Source: Synechococcus sp. UW69 (GTDB taxonomy: Bacteria; Cyanobacteriota; Cyanobacteriia; PCC-6307; Cyanobiaceae). From it: DNA of 64,000 bases. The stretch covers positions 1 to 64,000 of the forward strand of contig NZ_UCNW01000008.1 in NCBI RefSeq assembly GCF_900474185.1, given 5' to 3'. Position 1 is the first letter of the stretch, and each line of letters begins with the position of its first letter. The position numbers and the translations under genes were made by a program. The notes below the pieces were generated by a model. The model did no database searches. It was not told the origin of the DNA and saw only the letters and a program-made list of their open reading frames with translations. This document shows positions 25,176 through 32,836 of the stretch, piece after piece.

Positions 25176-26093
25176 GTGGCGAATCGCAGTCGTTACTGGC
25201 CCCCTGCAGCGCTCGGAGCTCTGCTCATGGCGGCCTTGGTGGGCTGGCTTGCACGACCTCTCCCTCAGCAAGCCGACCAGAAGCCTCTCAGCCTGCTTGA
25301 GCTGCTCGAGGATGAATCAACCGATGCTGGCGCAGCCCCATCCAGAACGGCGGCCGTTCAAACACCTAAAAACGTCGTTCCCAAGGTGCCACTGGGGGCT
25401 GAAGCCGTTCCACTGGATATCCGAGTTGGTCTGGTCAGCCAGACGCCGGTCACAGCTTTCTGGCCGGGTCGCAACGTCCTGTGTCGCAACCATGCGGGCT
25501 CAGTGGTCCCTGTCCAGCAGTTGGGCAGAACAATCGCTTCATCCACCCAACAGGAGATTCACTGCTCCGGAGGGCACGTTCAGATCAATCATCAGCGCTA
25601 TCTGGGGGATGTATCTCTGCTCAAAAGCCAACGTGATTGGCTCGCCGTGATTTCCCTTGATTTGGAAACCTATGTGGCCTCGGTCGTTGGTGCAGAAATG
25701 CCCAGTCAGTGGCACCAAGAGGCCTTGAAGGCACAAGCTGTGGCAGCACGCTCCTATGCCCTGGCGCATCTTGCAAGACCAGCAACAACGGCATATCACT
25801 TGGGCGACACGACACGCTGGCAGGTGTATTCGGGTGAGACAAGCACCACCCAGGCCAGTCGATCAGCTACTTGGGAGACCCGAGGGATCATCCTCAGTTA
25901 CGCCGGTGGCATTGTGGAAAGCCTGTATGCATCTAACGAGCATGTCAGTGCTGAAGCCCATGGCCATCTCGGCGCAAGCATGAGTCAAACCGGGGCCCAG
26001 CAACTCGCCCGTCAAGGACTCTCCTTCAATGCAATTCTTGGCAGGTACTACACAGGAGCCTCACTGGCACGGTTGAAACGGCATGACCAGTGA
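25176..26093 (+). CDS. SpoIID/LytB domain protein
   Basis: About 305 residues with one N-terminal hydrophobic segment (WPPAALGALLMAALVGWLA) and then a SpoIID/LytB domain: ISLDLETYVASVVGAEMP, AQAVAARSYALAHL, SYAGGIVESLYASNEH. SpoIID in Bacillus is a lytic transglycosylase, and cyanobacterial homologues are presumed to act on peptidoglycan. Start is GTG at 25176 or TTG at 25173. The next gene starts 11 bases before its stop, so both probably form an operon. Confidence 0.9.
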   Translation: MANRSRYWPPAALGALLMAALVGWLARPLPQQADQKPLSLLELLEDESTDAGAAPSRTAAVQTPKNVVPKVPLGAEAVPLDIRVGLVSQTPVTAFWPGRNVLCRNHAGSVVPVQQLGRTIASSTQQEIHCSGGHVQINHQRYLGDVSLLKSQRDWLAVISLDLETYVASVVGAEMPSQWHQEALKAQAVAARSYALAHLARPATTAYHLGDTTRWQVYSGETSTTQASRSATWETRGIILSYAGGIVESLYASNEHVSAEAHGHLGASMSQTGAQQLARQGLSFNAILGRYYTGASLARLKRHDQ

Positions 26094-26925
26094 ACTGCTC
26101 CGACAAGCGAATGGCGTTGCGGCTGAGGCCAAAGCATCCGGAGCTTTGGTTCCGCTCAAGACCTCGCTAACGCACCTGATGGGAGAGGGAGGCACCAGCT
26201 TTGAGCTGCGCCATCTCCTTAGCGCAACACCAAAACACTTGCGAGCCGCAGGCCCCAAGCCAAATCCTTTCCTCCCCTGGGATCAACGGCTGGAGGTGGA
26301 ACGGATCGGCGATTCGCACATGGTGATTCTGAACAAATATCCGGTTCAGTCCGCCCACATGCTGCTGATAACCCAGACCTGGCAACCCCAAACCGGTTGG
26401 TTGTCCCTTGACGATTGGCGTGCCCTCGCCTTGGTCGATGCAACAACCACTGGATTGTGGTTTTTCAATAGCGGTCCCAATGCTGGCGCCAGTCAGCCGC
26501 ATCGCCATCTGCAGTTGTTACCTCGAGCAGCAGGGGAACCGATTTGCGCAAGGCAAGATTGGTTCCGACGTTGTGCTGCAGATCCAACGGCCCTGGCGGG
26601 TGACCCTCTGTTCCGGAGCAGCCGTGTTGCACCGCTCACTTCACCTCTGACAGGTGAAACGCTCCACCGGATCTATCTTTCGCTTGCTGGAGAACTCGGG
26701 CTGGGATCCCCGTCAAACGACAGCTGTCCAAGGGGTGCCTATAACCTTCTGCTGTCACGCCAATGGATGGCCATTGTTCGGCGTCAAACAGAAGGCATTC
26801 GTGGTTTCAGCGTCAATGCCCTTGGTTTTGCTGGGTCCTTGCTGAGCACCGATGAATCCGATCGTGAATGGATTCATCGATCAGGGCCAGAAGCCCTGCT
26901 TCGAGCTGTTGTTGAAGCGGTCTGA
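26083..26925 (+). CDS. Ap4A phosphorylase-like ATP adenylyltransferase (HIT superfamily)
   Basis: 280 residues. The N-terminal PFLPWDQRLEVERI, VILNKYPVQSAHMLLIT and the histidine triad-like motif SQPHRHLQLLP near 146-156, followed by a C-terminal YNLLLSRQWMAIVRR segment, match the diadenosine tetraphosphate phosphorylase/ATP adenylyltransferase family. It degrades Ap4A, an alarmone-like by-product of tRNA synthetases. The ATG overlaps the SpoIID gene by 11 bases. Confidence 0.9.
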   Translation: MTSELLRQANGVAAEAKASGALVPLKTSLTHLMGEGGTSFELRHLLSATPKHLRAAGPKPNPFLPWDQRLEVERIGDSHMVILNKYPVQSAHMLLITQTWQPQTGWLSLDDWRALALVDATTTGLWFFNSGPNAGASQPHRHLQLLPRAAGEPICARQDWFRRCAADPTALAGDPLFRSSRVAPLTSPLTGETLHRIYLSLAGELGLGSPSNDSCPRGAYNLLLSRQWMAIVRRQTEGIRGFSVNALGFAGSLLSTDESDREWIHRSGPEALLRAVVEAV

Positions 26926-26945
26926 AGTAAGTGAGTCAAAGAGGC

Positions 26946-27425
26946 TCAGGCCTTGGCCTTTGCTTTCTCCAACTGGCTGATGATCACGTCGCGATAGTCG
27001 GAAGCCAAGTCGTGAAATCCCTGTTCAATCAAACCGGCGATGACGTCGATGGCTTCGTCTTCGCACTCGGGAATCAGCACCACCCCACGATTACGACCGA
27101 GGATCATCTTCTGAATGATCGATTGCATTTTGCGTGGTTTTCCTGAGGGGTCGGCGAGAACCTCCTCGGCAGGTATAAACCGAGCACGGTGTTTATTTTT
27201 GGAATTGATCTGTGCGATGAAAAGATACTGATTTCCGTTGATTTCTACCAATCCTCTGAATTCAGAGAGCTTGTCGCTGGCATCAACACAACAGAAATTG
27301 TTGTTCTGTGATGGTGATTCGCCATCAAAGCCACGAATTCTCGAGATCATCGCGTCGGCGTCGAAGGATTCTTGACCCAGGCGGGTCACCAGCAATTCAC
27401 AGATGGCGCGCTGATTCAAGACCAC
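26946..27425 (-). CDS. unknown protein divergent from the sigma factor gene
   Basis: 159 residues from GTG 27425; a longer in-frame reading would cross the sigma gene start and is rejected. A GGAG lies about 11 bases before the GTG; a TTG six bases on is another candidate. The protein is soluble with SQNNNFCCVDASDKLSEFRGLVEING near one third, KHRARFIPAEEVLAD in the middle and a helical C-terminus (ISQLEKAKAKA). No family recognised. Being divergent from an alternative sigma factor with a short shared control region hints at a regulatory link, but that is only inference. Confidence 0.7.
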   Translation of the reverse strand: MVLNQRAICELLVTRLGQESFDADAMISRIRGFDGESPSQNNNFCCVDASDKLSEFRGLVEINGNQYLFIAQINSKNKHRARFIPAEEVLADPSGKPRKMQSIIQKMILGRNRGVVLIPECEDEAIDVIAGLIEQGFHDLASDYRDVIISQLEKAKAKA

Positions 27426-27443
27426 TAAGAAATGATCTCCATT

Positions 27444-27488
27444 AGACCCGTTCTCAGTGCCCCGCTTTGTAGCGAGAGGAACAGGTCT
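27444..27488 (+). promoter_or_regulatory. imperfect dyad in the sigma factor leader
   Basis: AGACC-C-GTTC (27444-27453) pairs with GAAC-A-GGTCT (27479-27488), nine pairs with one mismatch. It ends two bases before the AAGGAG ribosome site, so it could be an mRNA leader hairpin or an operator. Confidence 0.4.
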
Positions 27489-27489
27489 C

Positions 27490-27495
27490 AAGGAG
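27490..27495 (+). promoter_or_regulatory. ribosome binding site that decides the sigma start
   Basis: AAGGAG at 27490-27495 is spaced six bases from ATG 27502. It supports that start instead of an in-frame codon at 27457. Confidence 0.75.
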
Positions 27496-27501
27496 TACCG
27501 A

Positions 27502-28215
27502 ATGGAGTTTGTGCCGTGGTGGCACGGATGCCAAGGCTTACCCCGCTCTGCCAAGGCTGGAGATGAGATCGACTCGCATCCTTTGAACAAGAAATGCCTC
27601 CAGCGTCGGAACCGTCAGATTCAGGACAACTTGCATCTGGTCCGTCCCATTGCGCGCCATTACGCCCTGCAAACAGGCCTCGAGCAAGATGATCTCCTGC
27701 AGGTGGGCTGTCTCGGACTGATCAAGGCTTCAAACCGATTTGAAACCAAGCGAGGAACAACATTCCCCAGCTTCGCTAAACCGCATATCCGGGGAGCCAT
27801 TCTTCACTTTCTACGGGACAAGGTTGGTGTAATCCGCCTTCCAAGAGCCGTTGAGGAACGGGCCATGAGGATGCTGCGAAGCCCTGAAGGCTGCTTAAAC
27901 GCTGCTGATGCTCTGGTCGTTCACCAGTACCGCAGCAAGCATCACTGGGTGGAGTTCAACGATGACCTGGTCGATGACACACCGCAGGGGATCGAATTGG
28001 TCGCACGTTCAGAAGCGTGGCAGCGGGTTCGAGCAATGTTCCTGAGGATTGGAACAGATGAACAACGTGTCCTTCAGATGGTTGTGATCGATGGAATGAG
28101 CCTTAGGCAGACAGCGCGACAACTCGGGATTTCAGCGATGACGGTTCAACGACGCGTCAAACGCGGCCTGAGAAGCCTCGCGAGCCAATTGAACGAAGAT
28201 CACGCCGGGGTTTGA
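27502..28215 (+). CDS. alternative RNA polymerase sigma factor, group 3
   Basis: 237 residues. Region 2 is complete (NLHLVRPIARHYA, LEQDDLLQVGCLGLIKASNRFETKRGTTFPSFAKPHIRGAILHFLRDK at about 48-112). Region 4 is at the C-terminus with a helix-turn-helix (LRQTARQLGISAMTVQRRVKRGLRSL). Region 1 is missing and region 3 is short, as in the SigF/SigG-like group 3 of cyanobacteria, which act in stress responses. ATG 27502 chosen by its AAGGAG site. The 3' end overlaps a small minus-strand gene by 16 bases. Confidence 0.9.
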   Translation: MEFVPWWHGCQGLPRSAKAGDEIDSHPLNKKCLQRRNRQIQDNLHLVRPIARHYALQTGLEQDDLLQVGCLGLIKASNRFETKRGTTFPSFAKPHIRGAILHFLRDKVGVIRLPRAVEERAMRMLRSPEGCLNAADALVVHQYRSKHHWVEFNDDLVDDTPQGIELVARSEAWQRVRAMFLRIGTDEQRVLQMVVIDGMSLRQTARQLGISAMTVQRRVKRGLRSLASQLNEDHAGV

Positions 28216-28307
28216 GTGTCGCGGTCCATTTGTTCCTGGAGTGTCTTGATGGCGGCGTTCAGCGCCGAAAGTTGCCGTTCAGCACTATCCCTCCAAAAAC
28301 GCAGCAT
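28200..28307 (-). CDS. very small conserved-looking protein (35 residues)
   Basis: From ATG 28307 the product is MLRFWRDSAERQLSALNAAI and then a short charged tail ending QTPA. One amphipathic helix. I have seen comparable 35-40 residue proteins in marine Synechococcus. An earlier start at 28385 would add 26 unlikely residues. The 3' end overlaps the sigma gene by 16 bases. Confidence 0.5.
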   Translation of the reverse strand: MLRFWRDSAERQLSALNAAIKTLQEQMDRDTQTPA

Positions 28308-28371
28308 CGACAGCTTCCGCTCCTGATGGTGCCGGCGCAAGGTTGCGTGATCAGTGGTGCCGCTGCAACAG

Positions 28372-28407
28372 AAAGGAGGAAGCATGTCAGCAAAAGCAAT
28401 CCCTTAG
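28372..28407 (+). promoter_or_regulatory. strong Shine-Dalgarno with a 7-codon open frame
   Basis: AAAGGAGGA (28372-28380) is followed after three bases by ATG at 28384 and an open frame MSAKAIP with stop TAG at 28405-28407. The Shine-Dalgarno is one of the best in the window but no real gene follows. It may be a leader peptide for the DUF3370 gene, which starts 134 bases later. Confidence 0.35.
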
Positions 28408-28540
28408 ATCCTGACGGATTTTCAGACGTGATGCGACTCCTCAATCACTTGGCTCTCGCAGGAGGTGGACCTACGGTGTGGATTCAAAACATCTGCACTG
28501 TGGTGTCGACGTCCAAGCGAACACCACAACACCACGCCGC

Positions 28541-30085
28541 ATGAGTCTCAGACGAGTCCCAATATTGGTCTTGCTCTGCGTCTCGTTTGCGGGACTTGAG
28601 TTTGGTTTGCAGGGGAGGAGCGAGGCATACGTCGCCTTGATGGCTGGTCAACGTGCACGCCCCTTAAACGGGACGTTTAACAACGTCCCGGTTCTGCATT
28701 CAAACCAGCCGGAGATTGTCACTGGTCCAGGGATTCTGGTGAACACAGCGCCCGGATCGGCCATCGCTGCTGAGTCCAATCAGCCGCTTCGCAACGCCGC
28801 TTACTCCTTCAACGGTGAGTTCGGCGTTCACATGCATCACAAGTACTACCCCCAGGACCTGTCAAAGCTTGGTGGACGTCGATCCAGGGGCTTGATGACC
28901 CTGGCTCTGATTGCAACGAATCCTGGATCGAAGCCAATCACGCTTCAATTCGACCGTGGTTCCGTCAAAAACAGTTTTGAGGCGCCGTATCACCCAAATC
29001 GCCTGATGGGGGTGAAGCCCCTGGGGAAGCGTCCCTGGAATACAGGACCGGGTGATGCCACTGCCGTTCAACTGCTTCGCGGTGAATTAGACCGCAAACT
29101 GCCCGATCGTCTTGAGATACCCGCTGGAGGACGACGGGTCGTGGTACGAACCGTGCTGCCTGCCCGTGGCATCGCCAACGGTCTGTTGAGGGGACGCAGC
29201 AATGGTCCTTTCACCATGGCTGTCGTTGCTGCTGAGCAATCAGCACAGGATTCCGATCTCTTTGCGGTGTTGCAGTCAGGTCACTTGGCGCCTGGACGGA
29301 TTTATCTCAACCGTATTCGTGAAATCCAGCTGGGCAGGGTCTTCTCGCGCGTGGCTGGAGTGGCTCTCGGCGATGCCTACAAGGCCGAGATCCACCATGA
29401 TCTCGGTCAGGGGGCACTCCATGTTCCCCTTACCAGTACGAAGCGGCATCACTTCGGCACGCGCGACATTCAGGTCAATCCATTAACAACGCGGATGGTG
29501 GATTCCGCTTTGAACAACGTTGGCACCTACGGCGTTCGTTACGACGTGACACTCAACCTTTCAGGTGCGGGCCCCCATCAACTGGTGCTCAGTCACCCGG
29601 TTGTTTCCGGAAAGAAAACGTTCACTGCCTTCCGTGGATCGCTGCAGATTGTTCAGGATCAGACGCTTCAGGAGGTCCATGTCGGCATGCGCTCAGGCGA
29701 GAGCCTGGCCCTGGCGGATCTCAACCTGGCTCCTGGAACAACAAAGGCTGTCAAGGTGAGTTTGGTTTACCCAGCTGATGCCACACCTGGCCACCTGCTG
29801 AGTGTTGTTCCCGTACAGCAACTGGCCATGCTTCACCGGCGCCAGCAGCAACAGCGTGACGCCCAGGTCAAACTCGCTGAAACCAAATCTCGCAAGGTGG
29901 GTCCCAAAACCGCACCGCCACAACCCCCGCTTACGCCTGTTGTTGTGAAGCCAGCTCCCATGCAGCAGAAGCGCAACACCGCACCCCTTCCTTCGACGCC
30001 TGCGATCGTGCCTGCCACCAGTCCTCGCTACAGCGAGGTGATCCAATCGCAGCAGCAGTGGTTGCTTCAGCTGCAGGGTCGATAA
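28541..30085 (+). CDS. DUF3370 family exported protein
   Basis: 514 residues with a signal peptide (SLRRVPILVLLCVSFAGLEFG, residues 2-22). Sequence blocks typical of DUF3370, a cyanobacterial family: GTFNNVPVLHSNQPEIVTGPGILVNTAP, FNGEFGVHMHHKYYP, LVLSHPVVSGKKTFTAFRGS. Probably a periplasmic or surface beta-rich protein; function unknown. The C-terminal ~70 residues are Pro/Lys/Gln-rich and look disordered. ATG 28541 chosen because the signal peptide follows it. A perfect 9-base stem with 4-base loop lies at 28669-28690 inside the gene. Confidence 0.85.
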   Translation: MSLRRVPILVLLCVSFAGLEFGLQGRSEAYVALMAGQRARPLNGTFNNVPVLHSNQPEIVTGPGILVNTAPGSAIAAESNQPLRNAAYSFNGEFGVHMHHKYYPQDLSKLGGRRSRGLMTLALIATNPGSKPITLQFDRGSVKNSFEAPYHPNRLMGVKPLGKRPWNTGPGDATAVQLLRGELDRKLPDRLEIPAGGRRVVVRTVLPARGIANGLLRGRSNGPFTMAVVAAEQSAQDSDLFAVLQSGHLAPGRIYLNRIREIQLGRVFSRVAGVALGDAYKAEIHHDLGQGALHVPLTSTKRHHFGTRDIQVNPLTTRMVDSALNNVGTYGVRYDVTLNLSGAGPHQLVLSHPVVSGKKTFTAFRGSLQIVQDQTLQEVHVGMRSGESLALADLNLAPGTTKAVKVSLVYPADATPGHLLSVVPVQQLAMLHRRQQQQRDAQVKLAETKSRKVGPKTAPPQPPLTPVVVKPAPMQQKRNTAPLPSTPAIVPATSPRYSEVIQSQQQWLLQLQGR

Positions 30086-30109
30086 CCTTCGCTGAGCAGG
30101 ACTGAACTT

Positions 30110-31111
30110 TTGAGCGGCGAGGACTCAAAACGTCAACGGATCTCTGTCGAGATGTCAGAGCCCATGGTCGAGTTGATTGACCAACTCAAGGGTGAATACG
30201 GAGCACGCTCTCGGGGGCGTGTGCTCGAAATGCTTTTGCAGGATCTGCTCGATCCAGGCGATGGGAGCACAGGCCCTGAGGAAACATCCGTCAAGGACGA
30301 AGGTGAACCAGAGGCGACAACCAGCACTGATGAGATAACGAGTCTGGTTTTGATTGGCTCCGGAAGTCTTCTCCACAATGCAGAACCGAGCCAACCTCCC
30401 GATTCCAGCGCACCTTCCGCCAACGTTTCTTCGGGCATTGATCTTCCAGGTTTCGTGAGCAAGCGAACCGGTCAGCTCAAAGCGACACTCCGGTCGCCGC
30501 AGCAACGAGATTCCGCTCAGAACGATCCCTTGGTTTCGACGGTTGATCCTTCTGATTTACGAGATGCCAGTGCTGCGGCTGAAGATCACTGGAGATCTCT
30601 GTATGGACAACCACCGGGCCCCACAGTGATCGAAGCCTCCATGACATGGCTAGCCCGCGACGTCTGGTCCAGCACTGACGCCAGTGATGGCCGGCCGTTC
30701 ACCTGGTCTGCGGCCAATGCTGCTGTTGAGACGCTTTGTGCTGGCTGGGAGTCCCGTGACCCTTCCCTAGGCCGGGTGATGGCCGTTGCAGGTGCGCTTG
30801 AGGATCCATTCGCCACCTCATCCCTGGCGGAACGCATGCCGACGTTGATCCGCCGGTTTGTCAATCGTTTTCGTCGCAGCCGTCAGGTCACCTCCTTCGA
30901 AACTCTTGAGTCCACGATGACGGTCCACGGAGCGCTCAAGCTCTTAGGCCTGTCCACGCGAGCGGGCACAGCGGTGACCTTGAGCTCCATTCGGGATGCC
31001 TATAAACAGCGGGCCCTGGAAGAACATCCCGATGCAGGCGGATCAACCGATGCGATGCGTCGACTCAATGAGGCCTACCGACTGCTGCGCGAGCTGTACC
31101 GCAATCGCTAG
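30110..31111 (+). CDS. ribbon-helix-helix plus DnaJ-type J-domain protein
   Basis: 333 residues. Residues 10-48 (RISVEMSEPMVELIDQL, then SRGRVLEMLLQDLLD) look like a CopG-type ribbon-helix-helix. A disordered acidic/Ser/Pro stretch follows to about 140, then a helical part (TVIEASMTWLARDVWSS, FTWSAANAAVETLCAGWES). Residues 276-333 look like a J-domain: LSSIRDAYKQRALEEHPDAGGS with HPD at 306-308 and MRRLNEAYRLLREL. Such J-domains stimulate DnaK. The start is TTG at 30110, 24 bases after DUF3370. No published function that I recall. Confidence 0.75.
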   Translation: MSGEDSKRQRISVEMSEPMVELIDQLKGEYGARSRGRVLEMLLQDLLDPGDGSTGPEETSVKDEGEPEATTSTDEITSLVLIGSGSLLHNAEPSQPPDSSAPSANVSSGIDLPGFVSKRTGQLKATLRSPQQRDSAQNDPLVSTVDPSDLRDASAAAEDHWRSLYGQPPGPTVIEASMTWLARDVWSSTDASDGRPFTWSAANAAVETLCAGWESRDPSLGRVMAVAGALEDPFATSSLAERMPTLIRRFVNRFRRSRQVTSFETLESTMTVHGALKLLGLSTRAGTAVTLSSIRDAYKQRALEEHPDAGGSTDAMRRLNEAYRLLRELYRNR

Positions 31112-31174
31112 CGCAATCGTCCAAGGCGAGACGCAAGCCTGGATCCTCAATGAGTCGCATCTGAGACCTTTGCG

Positions 31175-31708
31175 CTACCCCTTTTCTTCCGCCCCATGGC
31201 TCCGAACAATCAACCAGGCACTGAGAGCCAGCATCACCACCGATCCACTGAGTGCCAGTAGATCGGTGGCATTTTTCACCTCAAAACCAATTGTCTTTTT
31301 GAACGCTGCGACAATCAGGCCGACAACAATCACGTTGGAGAGATTGTTTTTAAGGCTTTGCAGGCTGTTCACCGAAAGGATGTTGGTGTGTTGTTCAGAG
31401 CCTCCTTCAAGGCGTGGATCAAGGTCTGAAATCACCAATTCATAGATGCCATAGCCAAAGATGAGCAAGGCAATGCCGATGACGAAATAATCAACACCGC
31501 CCACCATCTGAGCGATGGTTTTGGCAGCGAAGCTTTTTGTGCTGAAGGGCATTCGCATGATCACGAGAAAAGCGTTAAAGACTTCAATCGCACCAATAAC
31601 GAAGCAGCCGACGCTGCCGAGAAGGCTCAGCACGACGGGAACAATGCTGATCAGACGAAATTTCCAGATGAGCCGCTCAAACCGCCTTTCAATCCAACGG
31701 GCGACCAT
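31175..31708 (-). CDS. yqhA: YqhA family membrane protein (UPF0114)
   Basis: 177 residues with four hydrophobic segments. Conserved YqhA features: an amphipathic N-terminal RWIERRFERLIWKFRLI, DYFVIGIALLIFGYGIYELVIS, DLDPR and SLQSLKNNLSNVIVVGLIV with a C-terminal SGSVVMLALSAWLIV. Inner-membrane protein of unknown function. Start is ATG 31708, where family similarity begins; a longer reading to 31747 adds 13 residues. Convergent with the J-domain gene, 63 bases away. Confidence 0.9.
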   Translation of the reverse strand: MVARWIERRFERLIWKFRLISIVPVVLSLLGSVGCFVIGAIEVFNAFLVIMRMPFSTKSFAAKTIAQMVGGVDYFVIGIALLIFGYGIYELVISDLDPRLEGGSEQHTNILSVNSLQSLKNNLSNVIVVGLIVAAFKKTIGFEVKNATDLLALSGSVVMLALSAWLIVRSHGAEEKG

Positions 31709-31830
31709 GGGAAATTCACAGCAGCCTCCACGGCTAGCACAGAACACAAAACGAACTCACTTGTCTCACGCGTGACTCATTAGCAGTCTCGCCTCATGTC
31801 TTATGCGCGAGGCTTGCTAATTAATAAGAT

Positions 31831-32014
31831 CCCAAAAAGCTGTTTTTTTATTGGATCATCCCTGAGATGGATTGCAAACCATTCCAGCGAACAATAGTTC
31901 CGTTTGTCGTTCGTCCATGTCCAGTCCAGCTCTTGTGCGCAAGTCGCTAGAAGCATTGATTGCAGCCGGTTTGAGGCTCGCGTACCTGCTGTAGACACAG
32001 GTACGCGAGTTTTT
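31831..32014 (+). ncRNA. candidate small RNA ending at a strong terminator
   Basis: A perfect 12-base stem and T5 tail ends at 32014 with no protein gene upstream on the plus strand for about 900 bases. A TAAGAT box at 31825-31830 could place a start near 31835, giving a transcript of roughly 180 bases. The 5' CCAAAAA can pair with TTTTTGG at the 3' end. This is inference from the terminator and box only. Confidence 0.35.
31977..32014 (+). terminator. strong rho-independent terminator
   Basis: CTCGCGTACCTG (31977-31988), loop CTGTAGACA, then CAGGTACGCGAG (31998-32009), a perfect 12-base stem, followed by five T. No plus-strand gene ends here, which raises the possibility of an unannotated RNA. 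Confidence 0.85.
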
Positions 32015-32193
32015 GGTGCTGGATTTCGAGTTTTGGGGCCTATTCATGTGTATCTCGATTCCCGTACTGGAATTATCGCAAGACTCGCGCTGCGTCTTGA
32101 GCGAGTCAGCTGGGATCGCTCTGTGACTTATTGATCTCAGCCGCGTCTCGTTGTGAGTCTTGCGCTTTGTCTCAAAAGAGATCGCTGGGCATT

Positions 32194-32221
32194 AAAAAAC
32201 CGGGCTCAAGCGCCCGGTTTT
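32194..32221 (-). terminator. rho-independent terminator after apcD
   Basis: AAAACCGGGC (32196-32205) and GCCCGGTTTT (32212-32221) form a 10-base stem with a six-base loop; the minus strand reads into T6. It lies 20 bases past the apcD stop. T4 on the plus strand could make it work in both directions. Confidence 0.85.
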
Positions 32222-32241
32222 AAGTGATGAGGATCCTTGGA

Positions 32242-32736
32242 TCAGGTTGACGTTTGCATGCCTTGAATCAGGTAGTCGAAATAAGGCGACGTGAGCTTCA
32301 CCTGCTGTTCCGACAAAAGCGCCAGGGAGGCGTCCTTCATGCACTTGATGGCTTCCACCATGCCTGGCATCGGAACACCCAGGCTGTTGTACATCTCGCG
32401 TGCGCCCACCAAGCCGATCTCCTGGATCATTTCGGTGCTACCCGCAAGGACTCCGTAGGTGACCAAGCGCAGGTACCAGCTGTAGTCACGCAGGCACTGG
32501 GCGCGCTGACGTTGACCGTAGGCATTGCCGCCGGGGGCGACGTACTCCGGCTTACGACCAAACAACTGCTTGGCAGATTCGTCGACGATCTTCTTTTCGT
32601 TCTCGGTCAGAACCTTGACCACGGACACGCGCATGGCGCCTTGGTCAAGGAAATCCACCATCGTGCGGAGTTCGCCACTGGTGGGATACCGCAGATCGTC
32701 ATCGGCCTGGAGGATGAGATCCCGGACAACGCTCAT
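32242..32736 (-). CDS. apcD: allophycocyanin-B alpha subunit (terminal emitter)
   Basis: A phycobilisome core subunit that passes excitation energy to the photosystems. 164 residues with the phycobiliprotein globin-like fold; the bilin cysteine is in RAQCLRDYSWYLRLVTYGVLAG near 80. The N-terminus ILQADDDLRYPTSGELRTM and the LGVPMPGMVEAIKCMK region match ApcD rather than ApcA, ApcB or ApcF. It stands alone, away from the apcABC operon, as is usual for apcD. ATG 32736; divergent from rlmD; a strong terminator follows. Confidence 0.93.
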   Translation of the reverse strand: MSVVRDLILQADDDLRYPTSGELRTMVDFLDQGAMRVSVVKVLTENEKKIVDESAKQLFGRKPEYVAPGGNAYGQRQRAQCLRDYSWYLRLVTYGVLAGSTEMIQEIGLVGAREMYNSLGVPMPGMVEAIKCMKDASLALLSEQQVKLTSPYFDYLIQGMQTST

Positions 32737-32836
32737 GGAACTGGGCAGGCTTCGTGGAGTTTAGTGGTCTCGACCCGTTCACCCGACCCAACTCCGCCCG
32801 GGTGTTACGCCATTGCAATGGCAGGGAACCTTGAGC

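Larger units (their letters stand above)
31709..32241. other. 533-base gene-free stretch with terminators, palindrome and a possible small RNA
   Basis: Frames here (31801-32134) show no family and look random. It holds a palindrome TCACGCGTGA at 31766-31775 before yqhA, a -10-like TAAGAT at 31825, a perfect hairpin plus T-run (31977-32014), an imperfect GACTCGC/GCGAGTC repeat (from about 32085) and the apcD terminator (32194-32221). Words GAGTC, GACTC and GTCTC recur many times through the stretch. Confidence 0.55.

Noticed and set aside
27457-27590. Overlapping divergent starts for the sigma factor and the unknown gene
   Set aside because: The AAGGAG site fixes the sigma start at 27502 and a GTG at 27425 fits the unknown gene, removing the overlap.
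31801-32134. Small frames on both strands in the 31.8-32.1 kb gap
   Set aside because: No conserved pattern, cross the strong terminator hairpin and lack ribosome sites.
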